Below are positions 36,761-45,794 of a DNA stretch of 64,000 nucleotides, one piece after another (positions within the stretch are counted from its first letter, which is position 1; each line of letters starts with the position of its first letter). The DNA comes from Streptomyces sp. AC1-42W (GTDB lineage Bacteria > Actinomycetota > Actinomycetes > Streptomycetales > Streptomycetaceae). The stretch spans positions 1,942,001 through 2,006,000 of the forward strand of contig NZ_QKWY01000001.1 of the NCBI RefSeq assembly GCF_003248355.1, written 5' to 3'. Below the pieces are notes generated by a model. It was not told the origin of the DNA and ran no database searches. It was given only the letters and a program-made list of their open reading frames with translations. The translations under genes were made by a program, and so were the position numbers.

Positions 36761-37138
36761 TCAGCGGTGTGACAGTACGTTGACCACCTTGCCGTTGGGG
36801 TCGCGCACGAAGAAGCGCCGTACGCCCCACTCCTCGTCCTGCGGGCCGTGGACGATCTCCGCGCCCGCGCGGACCAGCGCGGCGTGCACCGCGTCCACGT
36901 CCGCCACCTCGACGCTCATGTCCGGGTTGACCGGGCCGGTCGCGTCCCGTGTCATGAAGCTGATCTGGGCCGCCGGCCGCGTCGGCGAGGCGAGGGTCAT
37001 GATCCAGCCAAGGTTCATGACCTCCTCGAAACCGAGCAGACCGTAGAACGCGGCGTTGTCCCGCAGCACGGACTCGTTCGCTCCGTCCTCGTCACCCGTG
37101 CCGACCGGGATGTTCGGGACCACACGCTGTACAGACAT
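36761..37138 (-). CDS. VOC-family protein
   Basis: Small protein of 125 residues with the glyoxalase/bleomycin-resistance fold: NAAFYGLLGFEEVMNLGWIMTL, MSVEVADVDAVHAALVRAGAEIVHGP and RRFFVRDPNGKVVNVLSH. The classical metal ligands are only partly present, so a binding or enzymatic role is open. It stands alone between the Nudix gene and the AfsA-like gene. Confidence 0.82.
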   Translation of the reverse strand: MSVQRVVPNIPVGTGDEDGANESVLRDNAAFYGLLGFEEVMNLGWIMTLASPTRPAAQISFMTRDATGPVNPDMSVEVADVDAVHAALVRAGAEIVHGPQDEEWGVRRFFVRDPNGKVVNVLSHR

Positions 37139-37330
37139 GGATCACTCCTGTCACATTGATGACGGTCAGTCACTCAACCCACACTAGACGTCCGCTCCGA
37201 GGCCGCTTGAGAGCTACTCCAGGGGGTGGCTGGAAACTGCGGGCGCGGCCGGGGCAAACTGGCCTGATCACGGCCGGTCCGGGGTGACCCCGAACCGGCC
37301 ATTCGCATCGGAGTTCCCCGGGGGCGCCTC

Positions 37331-38200
37331 ATGATCCAGTTCTCCTCGCGCGTGGCCGAGGAACACTTCCGGCGACTGGTCCACCGGGGGGACCCGCTTG
37401 ACGTGTTCCCCACGGCGGTGGCCCGGCTGAACGAGACCCGGTTCTGCGTGCCCGCCCACTGGCCGCGCGCCCACCGCTTCTTCGCCCCTGTGGGCGGCAG
37501 CCACCAGGACCCGCTGCTGATCGCGGAGACCATGCGGCAGGCGGCCATGCTGGTCTGCCACGCCGAGCTGGGGGTGCCGCTCGGCGACGCGTTCGTGATG
37601 TGGGAGCTGAACTACGCCACCGCCGCCGAACACCTGGTGCTCGGCGAGGAGCCCTGGGACGTCGTGGTGGAGGTGACCTGCTCCGACATACGCCGGCGCG
37701 GCAGCAGCCTCCGCTCGATGCGGGTCGACTTCGTCATACGCCGGGACGGCGGGGTGCTCGCCACCTGCGGCTCCCGGATCAGCTGCACCTCGGCCGCCGC
37801 CTACCACCGGCTGCGGGGCAGCAGGGGCCCCGTGTCCGTGCCCCTGATCCCGGCCCTCGCGCCGCACACGGCAGGCCGGACCGCCGAGCGTGACGTCGTC
37901 CTCGGGCCCGCCGAGGGCCCCGGCCGCTGGCCGCTGCGGCTCGACACCGGGCACCCGACGCTGTTCGGCCGCCCCAACGACCACGTACCGGGCATCCTGC
38001 TCCTCGAAGCCGCCCGGCAGGCCGCCAACGCCACGGTGCCGGGCTTCCTCCCGGTCACGGTGCGCTCCGACTTCCTGCGGTACGTGGAGCTGGACCGGCC
38101 CTGCCGGGTCGAGGCCCGCCATGCGCCGGGCGGCGTGTTCGTACGGGCGGAGCAGGACGGCGACACCGTCTTCACCTGCACGCTCGGCGGACCGGCCTGA
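37331..38200 (+). CDS. AfsA/ScbA-family gamma-butyrolactone biosynthesis protein
   Basis: Protein of 289 residues with two AfsA hot-dog domains (about 15-150 and 165-285). The signatures VHRGDPLDVFPTA, RAHRFFAPVGG, DPLLIAETMRQAAML and LGRPNDHVPGILLLEAARQA-like repeats match A-factor and SCB synthases, which condense a beta-ketoacyl chain from ACP with dihydroxyacetone phosphate. The neighbours are not the usual set: there is no ScbR-type receptor next to it, and the TetR 0.9 kb away is not of the receptor type. It may be an orphan autoregulator synthase or a relative with another product. Confidence 0.85.
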   Translation: MIQFSSRVAEEHFRRLVHRGDPLDVFPTAVARLNETRFCVPAHWPRAHRFFAPVGGSHQDPLLIAETMRQAAMLVCHAELGVPLGDAFVMWELNYATAAEHLVLGEEPWDVVVEVTCSDIRRRGSSLRSMRVDFVIRRDGGVLATCGSRISCTSAAAYHRLRGSRGPVSVPLIPALAPHTAGRTAERDVVLGPAEGPGRWPLRLDTGHPTLFGRPNDHVPGILLLEAARQAANATVPGFLPVTVRSDFLRYVELDRPCRVEARHAPGGVFVRAEQDGDTVFTCTLGGPA

Positions 38201-38254
38201 GAGCGGAGCCGCGGTCCCGGTCGGGGCCACCGTCCCGCTGCACCCGCGCGCCCC

Positions 38255-39040
38255 TCATCCCCGGCCCACGTACGGCATCGTGGTGGCCATGACCGTGGCG
38301 AACTGGATGTTCGCCTCCAGGGGCAGCTCCGCCATGTGCAGGACCGTCCGGGCCACGTCGGAGGCCGCCATCATCGGTTCCGCGGCCGGCTCCCCGTTGG
38401 CCTGGAGGGTGCCCGTCCGCATGTGTTCCGTCATGTCCGTCGCCGCGTTGCCGATGTCGATCTGCCCGCAGGCGATGCGGTAGGGGCGGCCGTCCAGCGA
38501 GAGCGACTTCGTCAGGCCGGTGATCGCGTGCTTCGTCGCCGTGTACGCGACCGAGTGCGGGCGGGGCGTATGGGCGGAGAGGGAGCCGTTGTTGATGATC
38601 CGGCCGCCCTGCGGGTCCTGCTCCTTCATCCGCCGGTACGCCGCCTGCGCGCACAGGAACGCCCCGGTCAGGTTCACCTCGACGACCCCGCGCCAGTCCT
38701 CGTACGCCAGGTCCTCGACCGGCACCCCGCCCGGACCGAAGGTCCCCGCGTTGTTGAAGAGCAGGTCGAGACGGCCGAAGCACTCGTGCACCGACGCGAA
38801 CAGCGCGTCCACGTCCTGCGGGCGCGAGACGTCGGCGGGCACGGTGATCATCCGGGCGTCCGGGCCGGCCAGCGCGGCCGTCCCGGCGAGCGGGTCCGGG
38901 CGGCGGCCCGTGAGCGCCACCGACCAGCCCGCGCCGGCCAGGGCGAGCGCCACCGCGCGGCCGATGCCGGAACCGGCACCGGTGACCACGGCCGTGCGCG
39001 GGGCGGAGTCCTTCGCGGAGTTCAACAGATTGTTGCTCAT
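38255..39040 (-). CDS. Short-chain dehydrogenase/reductase
   Basis: Classical SDR of 261 residues with [12 protein letters not shown], catalytic Ser ([11 protein letters not shown]), and YTATK. Arg residues after beta-2 (LTGRRPD) favour NADPH. It converges on the AfsA-like gene with only 54 bases between the stops, so it is not in one operon with it. A role in butyrolactone reduction (as BprA or ScbB) would be speculative. It starts 31 bases after the TetR stop on the same strand, so a tetR-SDR operon is likely. Confidence 0.87.
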   Translation of the reverse strand: MSNNLLNSAKDSAPRTAVVTGAGSGIGRAVALALAGAGWSVALTGRRPDPLAGTAALAGPDARMITVPADVSRPQDVDALFASVHECFGRLDLLFNNAGTFGPGGVPVEDLAYEDWRGVVEVNLTGAFLCAQAAYRRMKEQDPQGGRIINNGSLSAHTPRPHSVAYTATKHAITGLTKSLSLDGRPYRIACGQIDIGNAATDMTEHMRTGTLQANGEPAAEPMMAASDVARTVLHMAELPLEANIQFATVMATTMPYVGRG

Positions 39041-39071
39041 GCCGCCGCAGCGTACGCGTGGCCTGTCGCCC

Positions 39072-39722
39072 TCAGCCCGCAGGACCGGCGGGGCCGGGAG
39101 CATCCGGTGCGCCGGACAGGGGCGACCCGCCCAGCAGCGCGTCCGCGCACTCCTCGGCGAGCCGTTCCGCGTGCGCGGGCAGCGGCTGCCCCGCACGCAG
39201 CGGGCGGCGGACCACCGAGAGCGGCAGATCGATCAGCGCGAGGGCGATCCGCTCCCGGTCCGCCGGCCCGTCCGCGCCCGGCCCGTCCGCGCCCAGCCCG
39301 GCCGCCAGCGCGGCCAGAGCGGCCCGCACCCGCCGGTCGCCCCGGTCCGCGCGGGCGCGGTGCTCCCCGGACCAGCCGGAGCGGCCGAAGTCCTCGGCGC
39401 CGTACAGCAGGAGCGCCGCCTCCTGCGGGTGGGCGCGGCTCCAGGCGACGACATGGCGGGCCGCCGCGCGACCGGCCCGCCGGGCGTCCGCCCCGGAGTC
39501 CATGGCCGCGAACCAGCCCTCCTGGAAGCGCTCCACCGTCCGCAGCCACACCTCGGCGAGCAGCGTGTCGCGGCCGGGGAAGCGATGGTAGACGGAGCCG
39601 CTGGGGGCGCCCGTCGCGCGGGCGAGGGCCGACATGGTGATCCCGGCCGGGCCGGCGGCGGCGCCCAGCGGCACGGCGGCGTCCAGGAGTTGATCGGTGC
39701 TGAAACGGGGTGGCCTGGCCAT
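39072..39722 (-). CDS. TetR-family transcriptional regulator
   Basis: Protein of 216 residues. The N-terminal helix-turn-helix reads [30 protein letters not shown], a standard TetR pattern; the C-terminal ligand domain contains many Ala residues and is not of the butyrolactone-receptor type. The ATG at 39722 is preferred because homology starts at [12 protein letters not shown]; upstream codons overlap the palindromic operator. It is divergent from the SRPBCC gene and probably represses both promoters as well as the downstream SDR gene. Confidence 0.88.
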   Translation of the reverse strand: MARPPRFSTDQLLDAAVPLGAAAGPAGITMSALARATGAPSGSVYHRFPGRDTLLAEVWLRTVERFQEGWFAAMDSGADARRAGRAAARHVVAWSRAHPQEAALLLYGAEDFGRSGWSGEHRARADRGDRRVRAALAALAAGLGADGPGADGPADRERIALALIDLPLSVVRRPLRAGQPLPAHAERLAEECADALLGGSPLSGAPDAPGPAGPAG

Positions 39723-39727
39723 GAATC

Positions 39728-39766
39728 GGAGAGTACTCTCCATAAAGATTTTGGAGAGGTGTCTCT
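39728..39766. promoter_or_regulatory. Palindromic TetR operator candidates
   Basis: GGAGAGTACTCTCC (39728-39741) is a perfect 14-bp palindrome directly upstream of the tetR ATG. A weaker copy, GGAGAGGTGTCTCT, follows at 39753-39766. Their position between the divergent tetR and SRPBCC genes suits an autorepressor. Confidence 0.65.
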
Positions 39767-39801
39767 ATTTTCTGTTTCTCTATTCGCCGGGGGCGGGACG
39801 C

Positions 39802-40323
39802 ATGGCTGTCTACAACGTGCATGAACGGCTGCTGCCCGTCGCGGCGGACCGGGCCGGCGCCCTGTTGGACACCCTGGCGCGCCCCGGCGCCCAGGACCGC
39901 TTGTGGCCGCACCGGAGCTGGCCCGCGATGGCGTTCGACCGGCCGCTGGGCGTCGGCGCGGCCGGCGGCCACGGACCCGTGCGGTACACGGTCGTCGCCC
40001 ATGTCCCCGCGCTCTGGGTGCGGTTCGCCTTCGATGGGCCGCGCGGCTTCCACGGCTTCCACGAGTACGCCGTACTGCCCGCCGGGCCGGGAGAGCCGGG
40101 AACGCTGCTGCGGCACACCCTCGCCATGCGCGCCACCGGCCCGGCCCGGCTGAGCCGGCCGCTCGTCTGGCGCCCGCTGCACGACGCGCTGATCGAGGAG
40201 AGCCTGGACCGGGCGGAACGGTCCTGCGCGGGCGCCGTGGCCCGGCCCGCGCGCAGGGGACCGTACACACGGCTGCTGCGCGCCCTCGCGCGACGCCTCG
40301 CCGGACGCAACCCCCTGGGGTGA
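39802..40323 (+). CDS. SRPBCC/polyketide-cyclase-fold protein
   Basis: Protein of 173 residues with the START-like pattern of SRPBCC proteins: VYNVHERLLPVAADRAGALLDTL, then VRYTVVAHVPALWVRFAFDGPRGFHGFHEY, and a C-terminal helix (DALIEESLDRAERSC). These proteins have a deep hydrophobic cavity and bind or convert small molecules. It is probably controlled by the divergent TetR. The ligand is unknown. Confidence 0.75.
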   Translation: MAVYNVHERLLPVAADRAGALLDTLARPGAQDRLWPHRSWPAMAFDRPLGVGAAGGHGPVRYTVVAHVPALWVRFAFDGPRGFHGFHEYAVLPAGPGEPGTLLRHTLAMRATGPARLSRPLVWRPLHDALIEESLDRAERSCAGAVARPARRGPYTRLLRALARRLAGRNPLG

Positions 40324-40528
40324 ATTCGCGGGCGGCCACGGCGATTCACGCGCCCTCGCGGCCCCGCTCGGCGATCATCGATCCGCCCCGAACGCGGCGT
40401 TTGCCCCCCGGGGCACCATCCTGCCGCACTCCTCATCCGGACGACGCCCGCACGACGCGAACACGTCAGCCTCCGGATGCGCCCGGCCGGTGGACTTCCA
40501 CCCATACCACCAGTCAGGGGAGGGACAG

Positions 40529-42157
40529 ATGACGCACTCATCGCCACAGCAGGAGCTGCGCGACGCCGCCCGGCACACCGACCGCCGCCGCTTCCTCACC
40601 GTCACCGGAGCCGCCGCCGCGCTCGCCTTCTCGGTCGGCCTGCCCGCCGCCGGAACGGCCGGCGCCGCCGAGCTCAGCGGCCACCGCATCGGCGAGAACC
40701 CGTTCACGCTCGGCGTCGCGTCCGGAGACCCGCAGCACAACTCCGTCCTCCTGTGGACCCGCCTCGCGCCCCGCCCCTTCGAACCCGACAGCGGCCTGCC
40801 CCACGCCCGCGTCGAGGTCCACTGGGAAGTCGCCCACGACGAGCGCTTCACCCGGATCGTGCGGCGCGGCACCACGTACGCCCATCCGGAGTTCCACCAC
40901 AGCGTGCACGTCGAGGTGCGGGGCCTGGCCCCCGACCGGGTCGTCCACTACCGCTTCCGCACGGGCCGGTGGACCAGCCCCACCGGACGCACCCGCACCG
41001 CGCCCCCGCCCGGCGCCCACAAGCGCGAACTGGCCCTGGCCGCCGTCTCCTGCCAGGCGTACCACGACGGCTACTTCACCGCCTACCGCCACCTCGCCCA
41101 GGAGGACGTCGACGTCGTCTTCCACCTCGGTGACTACCTCTACGAGTACGCCGTCAACGCCACCGGCGGCGCCCGCGCCTACACCGACCGCACCCTGCCG
41201 GCCCTCTTCAACCGCGAGACGACGACGCTGGAGGACTACCGGCTGCGGTACGCCCTCTACAAGTCCGACCCGGACCTGCGCGCCGCCCACGCCGCGCACC
41301 CCTTCGTCGTCACCTGGGACGACCACGAGACCGAGAACAACTACGCGGGCGGCACCCCCGAGAACAGCGTGCCGCCCGAGGAGTTCCTGATCCGCCGGGC
41401 CGCCGCCTACCGCGCGTACTGGGAGAACCAGCCGCTGCGCGCCCCGCAGCGGCCCACCGGGCCCGACATGCGGCTCTACCGCCGCCTGAACTTCGGCCGG
41501 CTCGCCCAGTTCGACGTCCTCGACACCCGCCAGTACCGCAGCGACCAGGCGTACGGCGACGGCTGGCGCACCCCCGGACCCGAGTCCGAGGACCCCAGGC
41601 GCACCCTGACCGGCGCCACCCAGGAACGCTGGCTCCTCGACGGCTGGCGCCGCTCGCACGCCACCTGGAACATCGTGCCCCAGCAGGTCACCTTCGCCCA
41701 GCGCCGCGACGTGCCCACCGACGCCTTCAAGCTGTCCATGGACTCCTGGGACGGCTACCCCGCCTCCCGCGACCGCGTCATCGAGGGTGCCGAGCGCGCC
41801 GGCGTGGACAACCTCATGGTCCTCACCGGCGACGTCCACGTCAGCTACGGCTTCGACCTGAAGCGGGACTTCGACGACCCGGACTCGCGCACCGTCGGCA
41901 CCGAGATCGTCACCACGTCCATCACCAGCGGCAAGAACGGCTCCGAGAAGCCGGCCAACCACAACAACCTCACCCGCGCCAACCCGCACCTGAAGTTCTA
42001 CAACGGGCGCCGCGGCTACGCCGTCATCACCCTCCAGGAGCGCCAGGCACGCGCCGACTTCCGTACGGTCTCCGCCGTCACCACCCCGGGCGCGCCGATC
42101 ACCACCGCCGGCTCCTACGTCACCGAGGCCGGCGACCCCGGCCTCAAGCCCGCCTGA
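40529..42157 (+). CDS. phoD: Alkaline phosphatase/phosphodiesterase PhoD, Tat-exported
   Basis: Secreted enzyme of 542 residues. The Tat signal contains DRRRFLTVTG followed by a hydrophobic stretch ending around AGAAE. The Fe/Ca active-site motifs are present: AAVSCQAYHDG with the Cys ligand, FHLGDYLYEY, WDDHETENNY and LTGDVHVSYG. GGGAGGGACAG precedes the ATG. It releases phosphate from esters outside the cell under phosphate limitation. A convincing PHO box was not found in the 205-bp upstream region, though degenerate GTTCACC-like units cannot be excluded. Confidence 0.93.
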   Translation: MTHSSPQQELRDAARHTDRRRFLTVTGAAAALAFSVGLPAAGTAGAAELSGHRIGENPFTLGVASGDPQHNSVLLWTRLAPRPFEPDSGLPHARVEVHWEVAHDERFTRIVRRGTTYAHPEFHHSVHVEVRGLAPDRVVHYRFRTGRWTSPTGRTRTAPPPGAHKRELALAAVSCQAYHDGYFTAYRHLAQEDVDVVFHLGDYLYEYAVNATGGARAYTDRTLPALFNRETTTLEDYRLRYALYKSDPDLRAAHAAHPFVVTWDDHETENNYAGGTPENSVPPEEFLIRRAAAYRAYWENQPLRAPQRPTGPDMRLYRRLNFGRLAQFDVLDTRQYRSDQAYGDGWRTPGPESEDPRRTLTGATQERWLLDGWRRSHATWNIVPQQVTFAQRRDVPTDAFKLSMDSWDGYPASRDRVIEGAERAGVDNLMVLTGDVHVSYGFDLKRDFDDPDSRTVGTEIVTTSITSGKNGSEKPANHNNLTRANPHLKFYNGRRGYAVITLQERQARADFRTVSAVTTPGAPITTAGSYVTEAGDPGLKPA

Positions 42158-42238
42158 CGGCCGTCGACCATCGCGAGGTATCGACCGTCCCGCCGAGCTG
42201 AGAGGATAGAGCCGGATTCAACAACCATGGAGATGAGA

Positions 42239-43552
42239 ATGCCGGAGAGCGGCGGCAGCCGGGCCCAGCACATACGCACCACCGACACCACCCCCGAAAC
42301 CGCCGCTCCCGCGCAGTCCGGACAGCCGCCCGCCGGCAGAGCCACCGGCGCCGCCCGGCGCACCGGTCTCCTCGTCACCCTGGTCCTCGGCGGACTGACG
42401 GCGGTCCCGCCGCTGTCCATGGACATGTACCTCCCGGCGCTCCCCGCCGTCACCGACTCGCTCCACGCCCCCGCCGCCACGGTCCAGCTCACCCTCACCG
42501 CCTGCCTCACCGGCATGGCCCTCGGCCAGGTCGTCGTCGGACCGCTCAGCGACCGCTGGGGCCGGCGCCGCCCGCTGCTCCTCGGCATGGCCGTCTACGT
42601 GCTGGCCACCGCGCTGTGCATCTTCGCCCCGTCCGCCGGGCTCCTCATCGCCTTCCGCCTCGTCCAGGGCCTGGCCGGCGCCGCCGGCATCGTCATCGCC
42701 CGCGCCGTCGTCCGCGACCTGTACGACGGCGACGCGATGGCCCGGTTCTTCTCCACCCTGATGCTGATCTCCGGCGTCGCACCCGTCATCGCGCCCGTCA
42801 TCGGCGGCCAGGTACTGCGGCTCACCGACTGGCGCGGCATCTTCGGCGTCCTCACCGTCGTCGGCCTGCTGCTCACCTTCGCCGTCCACAAGTGGCTGCA
42901 CGAGACCCTGCCGCCCGCCGAGCGCCACACCGGCGGCATCGGCGACGCGCTGCGCACCATGCGCGGCCTGCTCGCCGACCGCGTCTTCACCGGCTACATG
43001 ATCGCGGGCAGCCTCGCCTTCGCCGCCCTCTTCGCCTACGTCAGCGCCTCGCCCTTCGTCGTCCAGGAGATCTACGGCGCCTCCCCGCAGACGTTCAGCC
43101 TGCTGTTCGGCATCAACTCCATCGGGCTGATCGCCGTCGGCCAGGTCAACGGCAAGCTGCTCGTCGGCCGGGTCAGCCTCGACAAGGCCCTCACCTGGGG
43201 ACTCGTCATCATCGTGGCGGCCGCCGCCGCGCTGCTCCTGATGACCGCCGGGATCTTCGGCGACGTCGGCCTCGTGCCCGTGGCCACCGGGCTTTTCGTG
43301 CTGATGTCGGCGATGGGCCTGGCGATGCCCAACACCAACGCGCAGGCCCTGATGCGCACCAAGCACGCGGCGGGCTCCGCCTCCGCGCTGCTGGGCACCT
43401 CGCAGTTCCTGATCGGCGCCATCGCGTCCCCGCTCGTCGGGATCGCCGGCGAGGAGACCGCCGTGCCCATGGCCGTGGTCCAGCTCGCCTGCGCCGCCGG
43501 CGCCCTGCTCTGCTTCCTCACCCTGTGCCGCCCCTGGGCCCGCCGCCCCTGA
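42239..43552 (+). CDS. Bcr/CflA-type multidrug MFS transporter
   Basis: Inner-membrane exporter of 437 residues with 12 helices. The first helix reads PPLSMDMYLPALPAVTDSL, the hallmark of Bcr/CflA proteins; motif A is GPLSDRWGRRRPLL, and PVIGGQVLRLTDWRGIF follows helix 5. The N-terminal 40 residues are hydrophilic and rich in Thr and Pro. The ATG at 42239 follows GGAG by six bases and is preferred to the ATG at 42227. The substrate is unknown. Confidence 0.88.
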   Translation: MPESGGSRAQHIRTTDTTPETAAPAQSGQPPAGRATGAARRTGLLVTLVLGGLTAVPPLSMDMYLPALPAVTDSLHAPAATVQLTLTACLTGMALGQVVVGPLSDRWGRRRPLLLGMAVYVLATALCIFAPSAGLLIAFRLVQGLAGAAGIVIARAVVRDLYDGDAMARFFSTLMLISGVAPVIAPVIGGQVLRLTDWRGIFGVLTVVGLLLTFAVHKWLHETLPPAERHTGGIGDALRTMRGLLADRVFTGYMIAGSLAFAALFAYVSASPFVVQEIYGASPQTFSLLFGINSIGLIAVGQVNGKLLVGRVSLDKALTWGLVIIVAAAAALLLMTAGIFGDVGLVPVATGLFVLMSAMGLAMPNTNAQALMRTKHAAGSASALLGTSQFLIGAIASPLVGIAGEETAVPMAVVQLACAAGALLCFLTLCRPWARRP

Positions 43553-43604
43553 CCGGTCCCGGCGGCCGTCCGGGGCCCGCCCCCGGCCCGCCTACAATTC
43601 CCCG

Positions 43605-44600
43605 GTGAACGCCACCCTCCCCACCGCGGACGCCCTGCGCGCGGCCCTGTCCGGAGCACTGGACGGGCTGCCGCCCAAGCAGGCGGGCCAGGCCGTCGAC
43701 CGGCTCATCGCCCACTACCGGGGCACGGTGCCCACCGGGACGCCGGTGCTCCGCGACCGCTCGGACGTCGCCGCGTACGCCGCGTACCGGATGCCCGCCA
43801 CCTTCGAAGCGGTACGGGCCGCCCTCGGCGCGCTGCGCGAGGCCGCCCCCGACTGGGCGCCCGCCACCCACACCGACGTCGGCGGCGGCACCGGATCGGC
43901 GAGCTGGGCCGTCGCGGGGGAGTGGCGGGGCCACCGCACCACCGTCCTCGACTGGGCCGAACCCGCTCTCGCCCTCGGCCGCGAACTGGCCGCCGCCGGC
44001 CCGGACGCGCTGCGCACCGCCGACTGGCGGCGGGCCCGCATCGGCGAGGACCTCGAACTCGCCCGCGCGGACCTGGTCACCATCTCCTACGTGCTCAACG
44101 AACTGACCGGCCCCGCCCGCACCGCGCTCATCGACGCCGCCGCCGCGGCCGCGCAGGCCGTCGTGGTCGTCGAACCCGGCACCCCGGACGGCTACACCCG
44201 GATCATCGAGGCCCGCGACCGGCTCACCGCCGCCGGCCTCACCGTCGCCGCGCCCTGCCCGCACAGCGACGCCTGCCCCATCGAGCCGGGCACCGACTGG
44301 TGCCACTTCGCGGTCCGGGTCAGCCGGTCCTCGCTGCACCGGCAGGTCAAGGGCGGCTCACTGGCGTACGAGGACGAGAAGTTCTCCTACGTCGTCGCCA
44401 CCCGGTTCGCCCCGGACCCGGTCACCGCCCGCGTGATCCGCAGGCCGCAGATCCGCAAGGGGCAGGTGCTCCTCGACCTGTGCACCCGCGACGAGGCCCT
44501 GGGCCGCACCACGGTCACCAAGCGGCACGGCGGGCTCTACCGCGCCGCCCGGGACACCGACTGGGGCGACCCCTGGCCGCCCCGGCAGGACGCGGAGTAG
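43605..44600 (+). CDS. Rsm22-family small-subunit ribosomal methyltransferase-like protein
   Basis: Protein of 331 residues with a SAM motif TDVGGGTGSASWA, the VTISYVLNEL motif IV, and a Cys/His set (CPHSDACPI and DWCHF) that in Rsm22 homologues binds an iron-sulfur cluster. The C-terminal half contains QVKGGSLAYEDEKFSYV and RRPQIRKGQVLLDLC, conserved in the family. It is believed to act in rRNA or ribosome assembly; the exact reaction in bacteria is not established. The start is GTG at 43605. Confidence 0.88.
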   Translation: MNATLPTADALRAALSGALDGLPPKQAGQAVDRLIAHYRGTVPTGTPVLRDRSDVAAYAAYRMPATFEAVRAALGALREAAPDWAPATHTDVGGGTGSASWAVAGEWRGHRTTVLDWAEPALALGRELAAAGPDALRTADWRRARIGEDLELARADLVTISYVLNELTGPARTALIDAAAAAAQAVVVVEPGTPDGYTRIIEARDRLTAAGLTVAAPCPHSDACPIEPGTDWCHFAVRVSRSSLHRQVKGGSLAYEDEKFSYVVATRFAPDPVTARVIRRPQIRKGQVLLDLCTRDEALGRTTVTKRHGGLYRAARDTDWGDPWPPRQDAE

Positions 44601-44603
44601 CGG

Positions 44604-45431
44604 CTAGCCGCGCAGCTCCTGCGTACAGCACTTCACGCTGCCGCCGCCCTTCAGCAGCTCGCTCAGGTCCATCGGCACCGGCTCGAAGCCGCGCGCCCGC
44701 AACGGGTCGAACAGGCCCGTCGCCGCCTGGGGCAGCAGCACGTGCAGCCCGTCGCTCACCGCGTTCAGGCCGAGCGCGGCGGCGTCCGCCTCCCCGGCGA
44801 TCAGCGCGTCCGGGAAGAGCCGCGCGAGTACCGCCCGGCTGCCCGGCGAGAACGCCGGCGGGTAGTACATGACCTCGTCCGCCGCGTCGTCCAGCACACA
44901 CAGCGCGGTGTCCAGGTGGTAGTAGCGCGGGTCCACCAGATCGAGCCCGATCACCGGCCGCCCGAAGAACTCCTGCGCCTCCCCGTGCGAGAGCGGCGAG
45001 GACCGGAAACCCCGCCCCGCCAGCACCCAGGAGGCGGTCACCGCGAAGTCGCCCTCGCCCTCGTTGACGTGATCCGGCTCATGGACCTCGGTGAAACCGT
45101 GGGCCAGGAACCAGTCGCGATGGGCCGCCGCCTCCTCGAACCGCTCCTGATAGGCGAACCGGGCGCCCAGCACCCGCCCGTCGATCACCGTGGCCCCGTT
45201 CGCCGCGTACACCATGTCCGGCAGCTCCGGACGCGGCTCCAGCAGATCGACGGTGTGACCGAGAGCACGGTAGCGGTCGCGCAGATCCTCCCACTGCGTC
45301 TGCGCCAGCGGCAGGTCCACCGGCTTGGTGGGGTCCATCCAGGGATTGATGGAATACGTCACCCGGAAATGGGAAGGGGCACACATCAGGTAGTGCCGGG
45401 GGGTCGCTTGACGGCTGGTGGAGTGGCGCAC
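44604..45431 (-). CDS. Dimethylarginine dimethylaminohydrolase-like amidinohydrolase
   Basis: Protein of 275 residues of the guanidino-modifying superfamily. It has FRVTYSINPWMDPTKPVD, DMVYAANGATV, the EGEGDFAV loop, RYYHLDTALCVLD with catalytic His, and the C-terminal KGGGSVKCCTQELRG with the nucleophilic Cys. GTG at 45431 is preferred because homologues start before the YLMC segment and GAGG lies five bases upstream. Substrates may be methylated arginine or a related amidine. It converges on the Rsm22-like gene with only three bases between the stops. Confidence 0.88.
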   Translation of the reverse strand: MRHSTSRQATPRHYLMCAPSHFRVTYSINPWMDPTKPVDLPLAQTQWEDLRDRYRALGHTVDLLEPRPELPDMVYAANGATVIDGRVLGARFAYQERFEEAAAHRDWFLAHGFTEVHEPDHVNEGEGDFAVTASWVLAGRGFRSSPLSHGEAQEFFGRPVIGLDLVDPRYYHLDTALCVLDDAADEVMYYPPAFSPGSRAVLARLFPDALIAGEADAAALGLNAVSDGLHVLLPQAATGLFDPLRARGFEPVPMDLSELLKGGGSVKCCTQELRG

Positions 45432-45794
45432 CGCGCCTCGATGAGGGGTGGTGGTCGGGCGACGGGTGGGCAAAGAGGGCTCCTCACGAGGTGTCGCGGC
45501 GGCTGGTGGCCACTGCGGCGGGTGCGTCGCACGGGTGTGTGCGTGAGCCCATGGTGCGCCGTCCGGCGCCCCGGGCACAGTGGTCCGAACGGGTGGTTCA
45601 CGCGGACACAGGCCCCCGGCGGACGGCACCGGCTGGGCGCGAGCCCGTCACGAAGCGTGCTCTTTCGTGACAAAGAGTGGCATAGCGCCGCCCGCGCTCC
45701 CTCACCCGTCCCACCCCGCTTCCGGACTCTGGCCACCCGAGGCGCAGGATGGTGGGACCATGGGCTGGGGCACAACGCAAAGGCAAGGGGATAG
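45432..45794. other. Intergenic region with a palindrome (45647-45671)
   Basis: 363 bp without a gene between the divergent amidinohydrolase and primase-like genes. GTCACGAA and TTCGTGAC form 8-bp perfect arms nine bases apart at 45647-45671, a possible operator. GGCAAGGGGATAG precedes the next ATG as a ribosome site. Confidence 0.45.

Noticed and set aside
39072-39722. TetR as butyrolactone receptor partner of the AfsA-like gene
   Set aside because: The helix-turn-helix and ligand domain do not resemble ScbR/ArpA-type receptors, and its operator lies between itself and the SRPBCC gene.
40324-40528. PHO box upstream of phoD
   Set aside because: GATTCACG and GTGAATTC units occur but do not form regular 11-bp direct repeats of GTTCACC.
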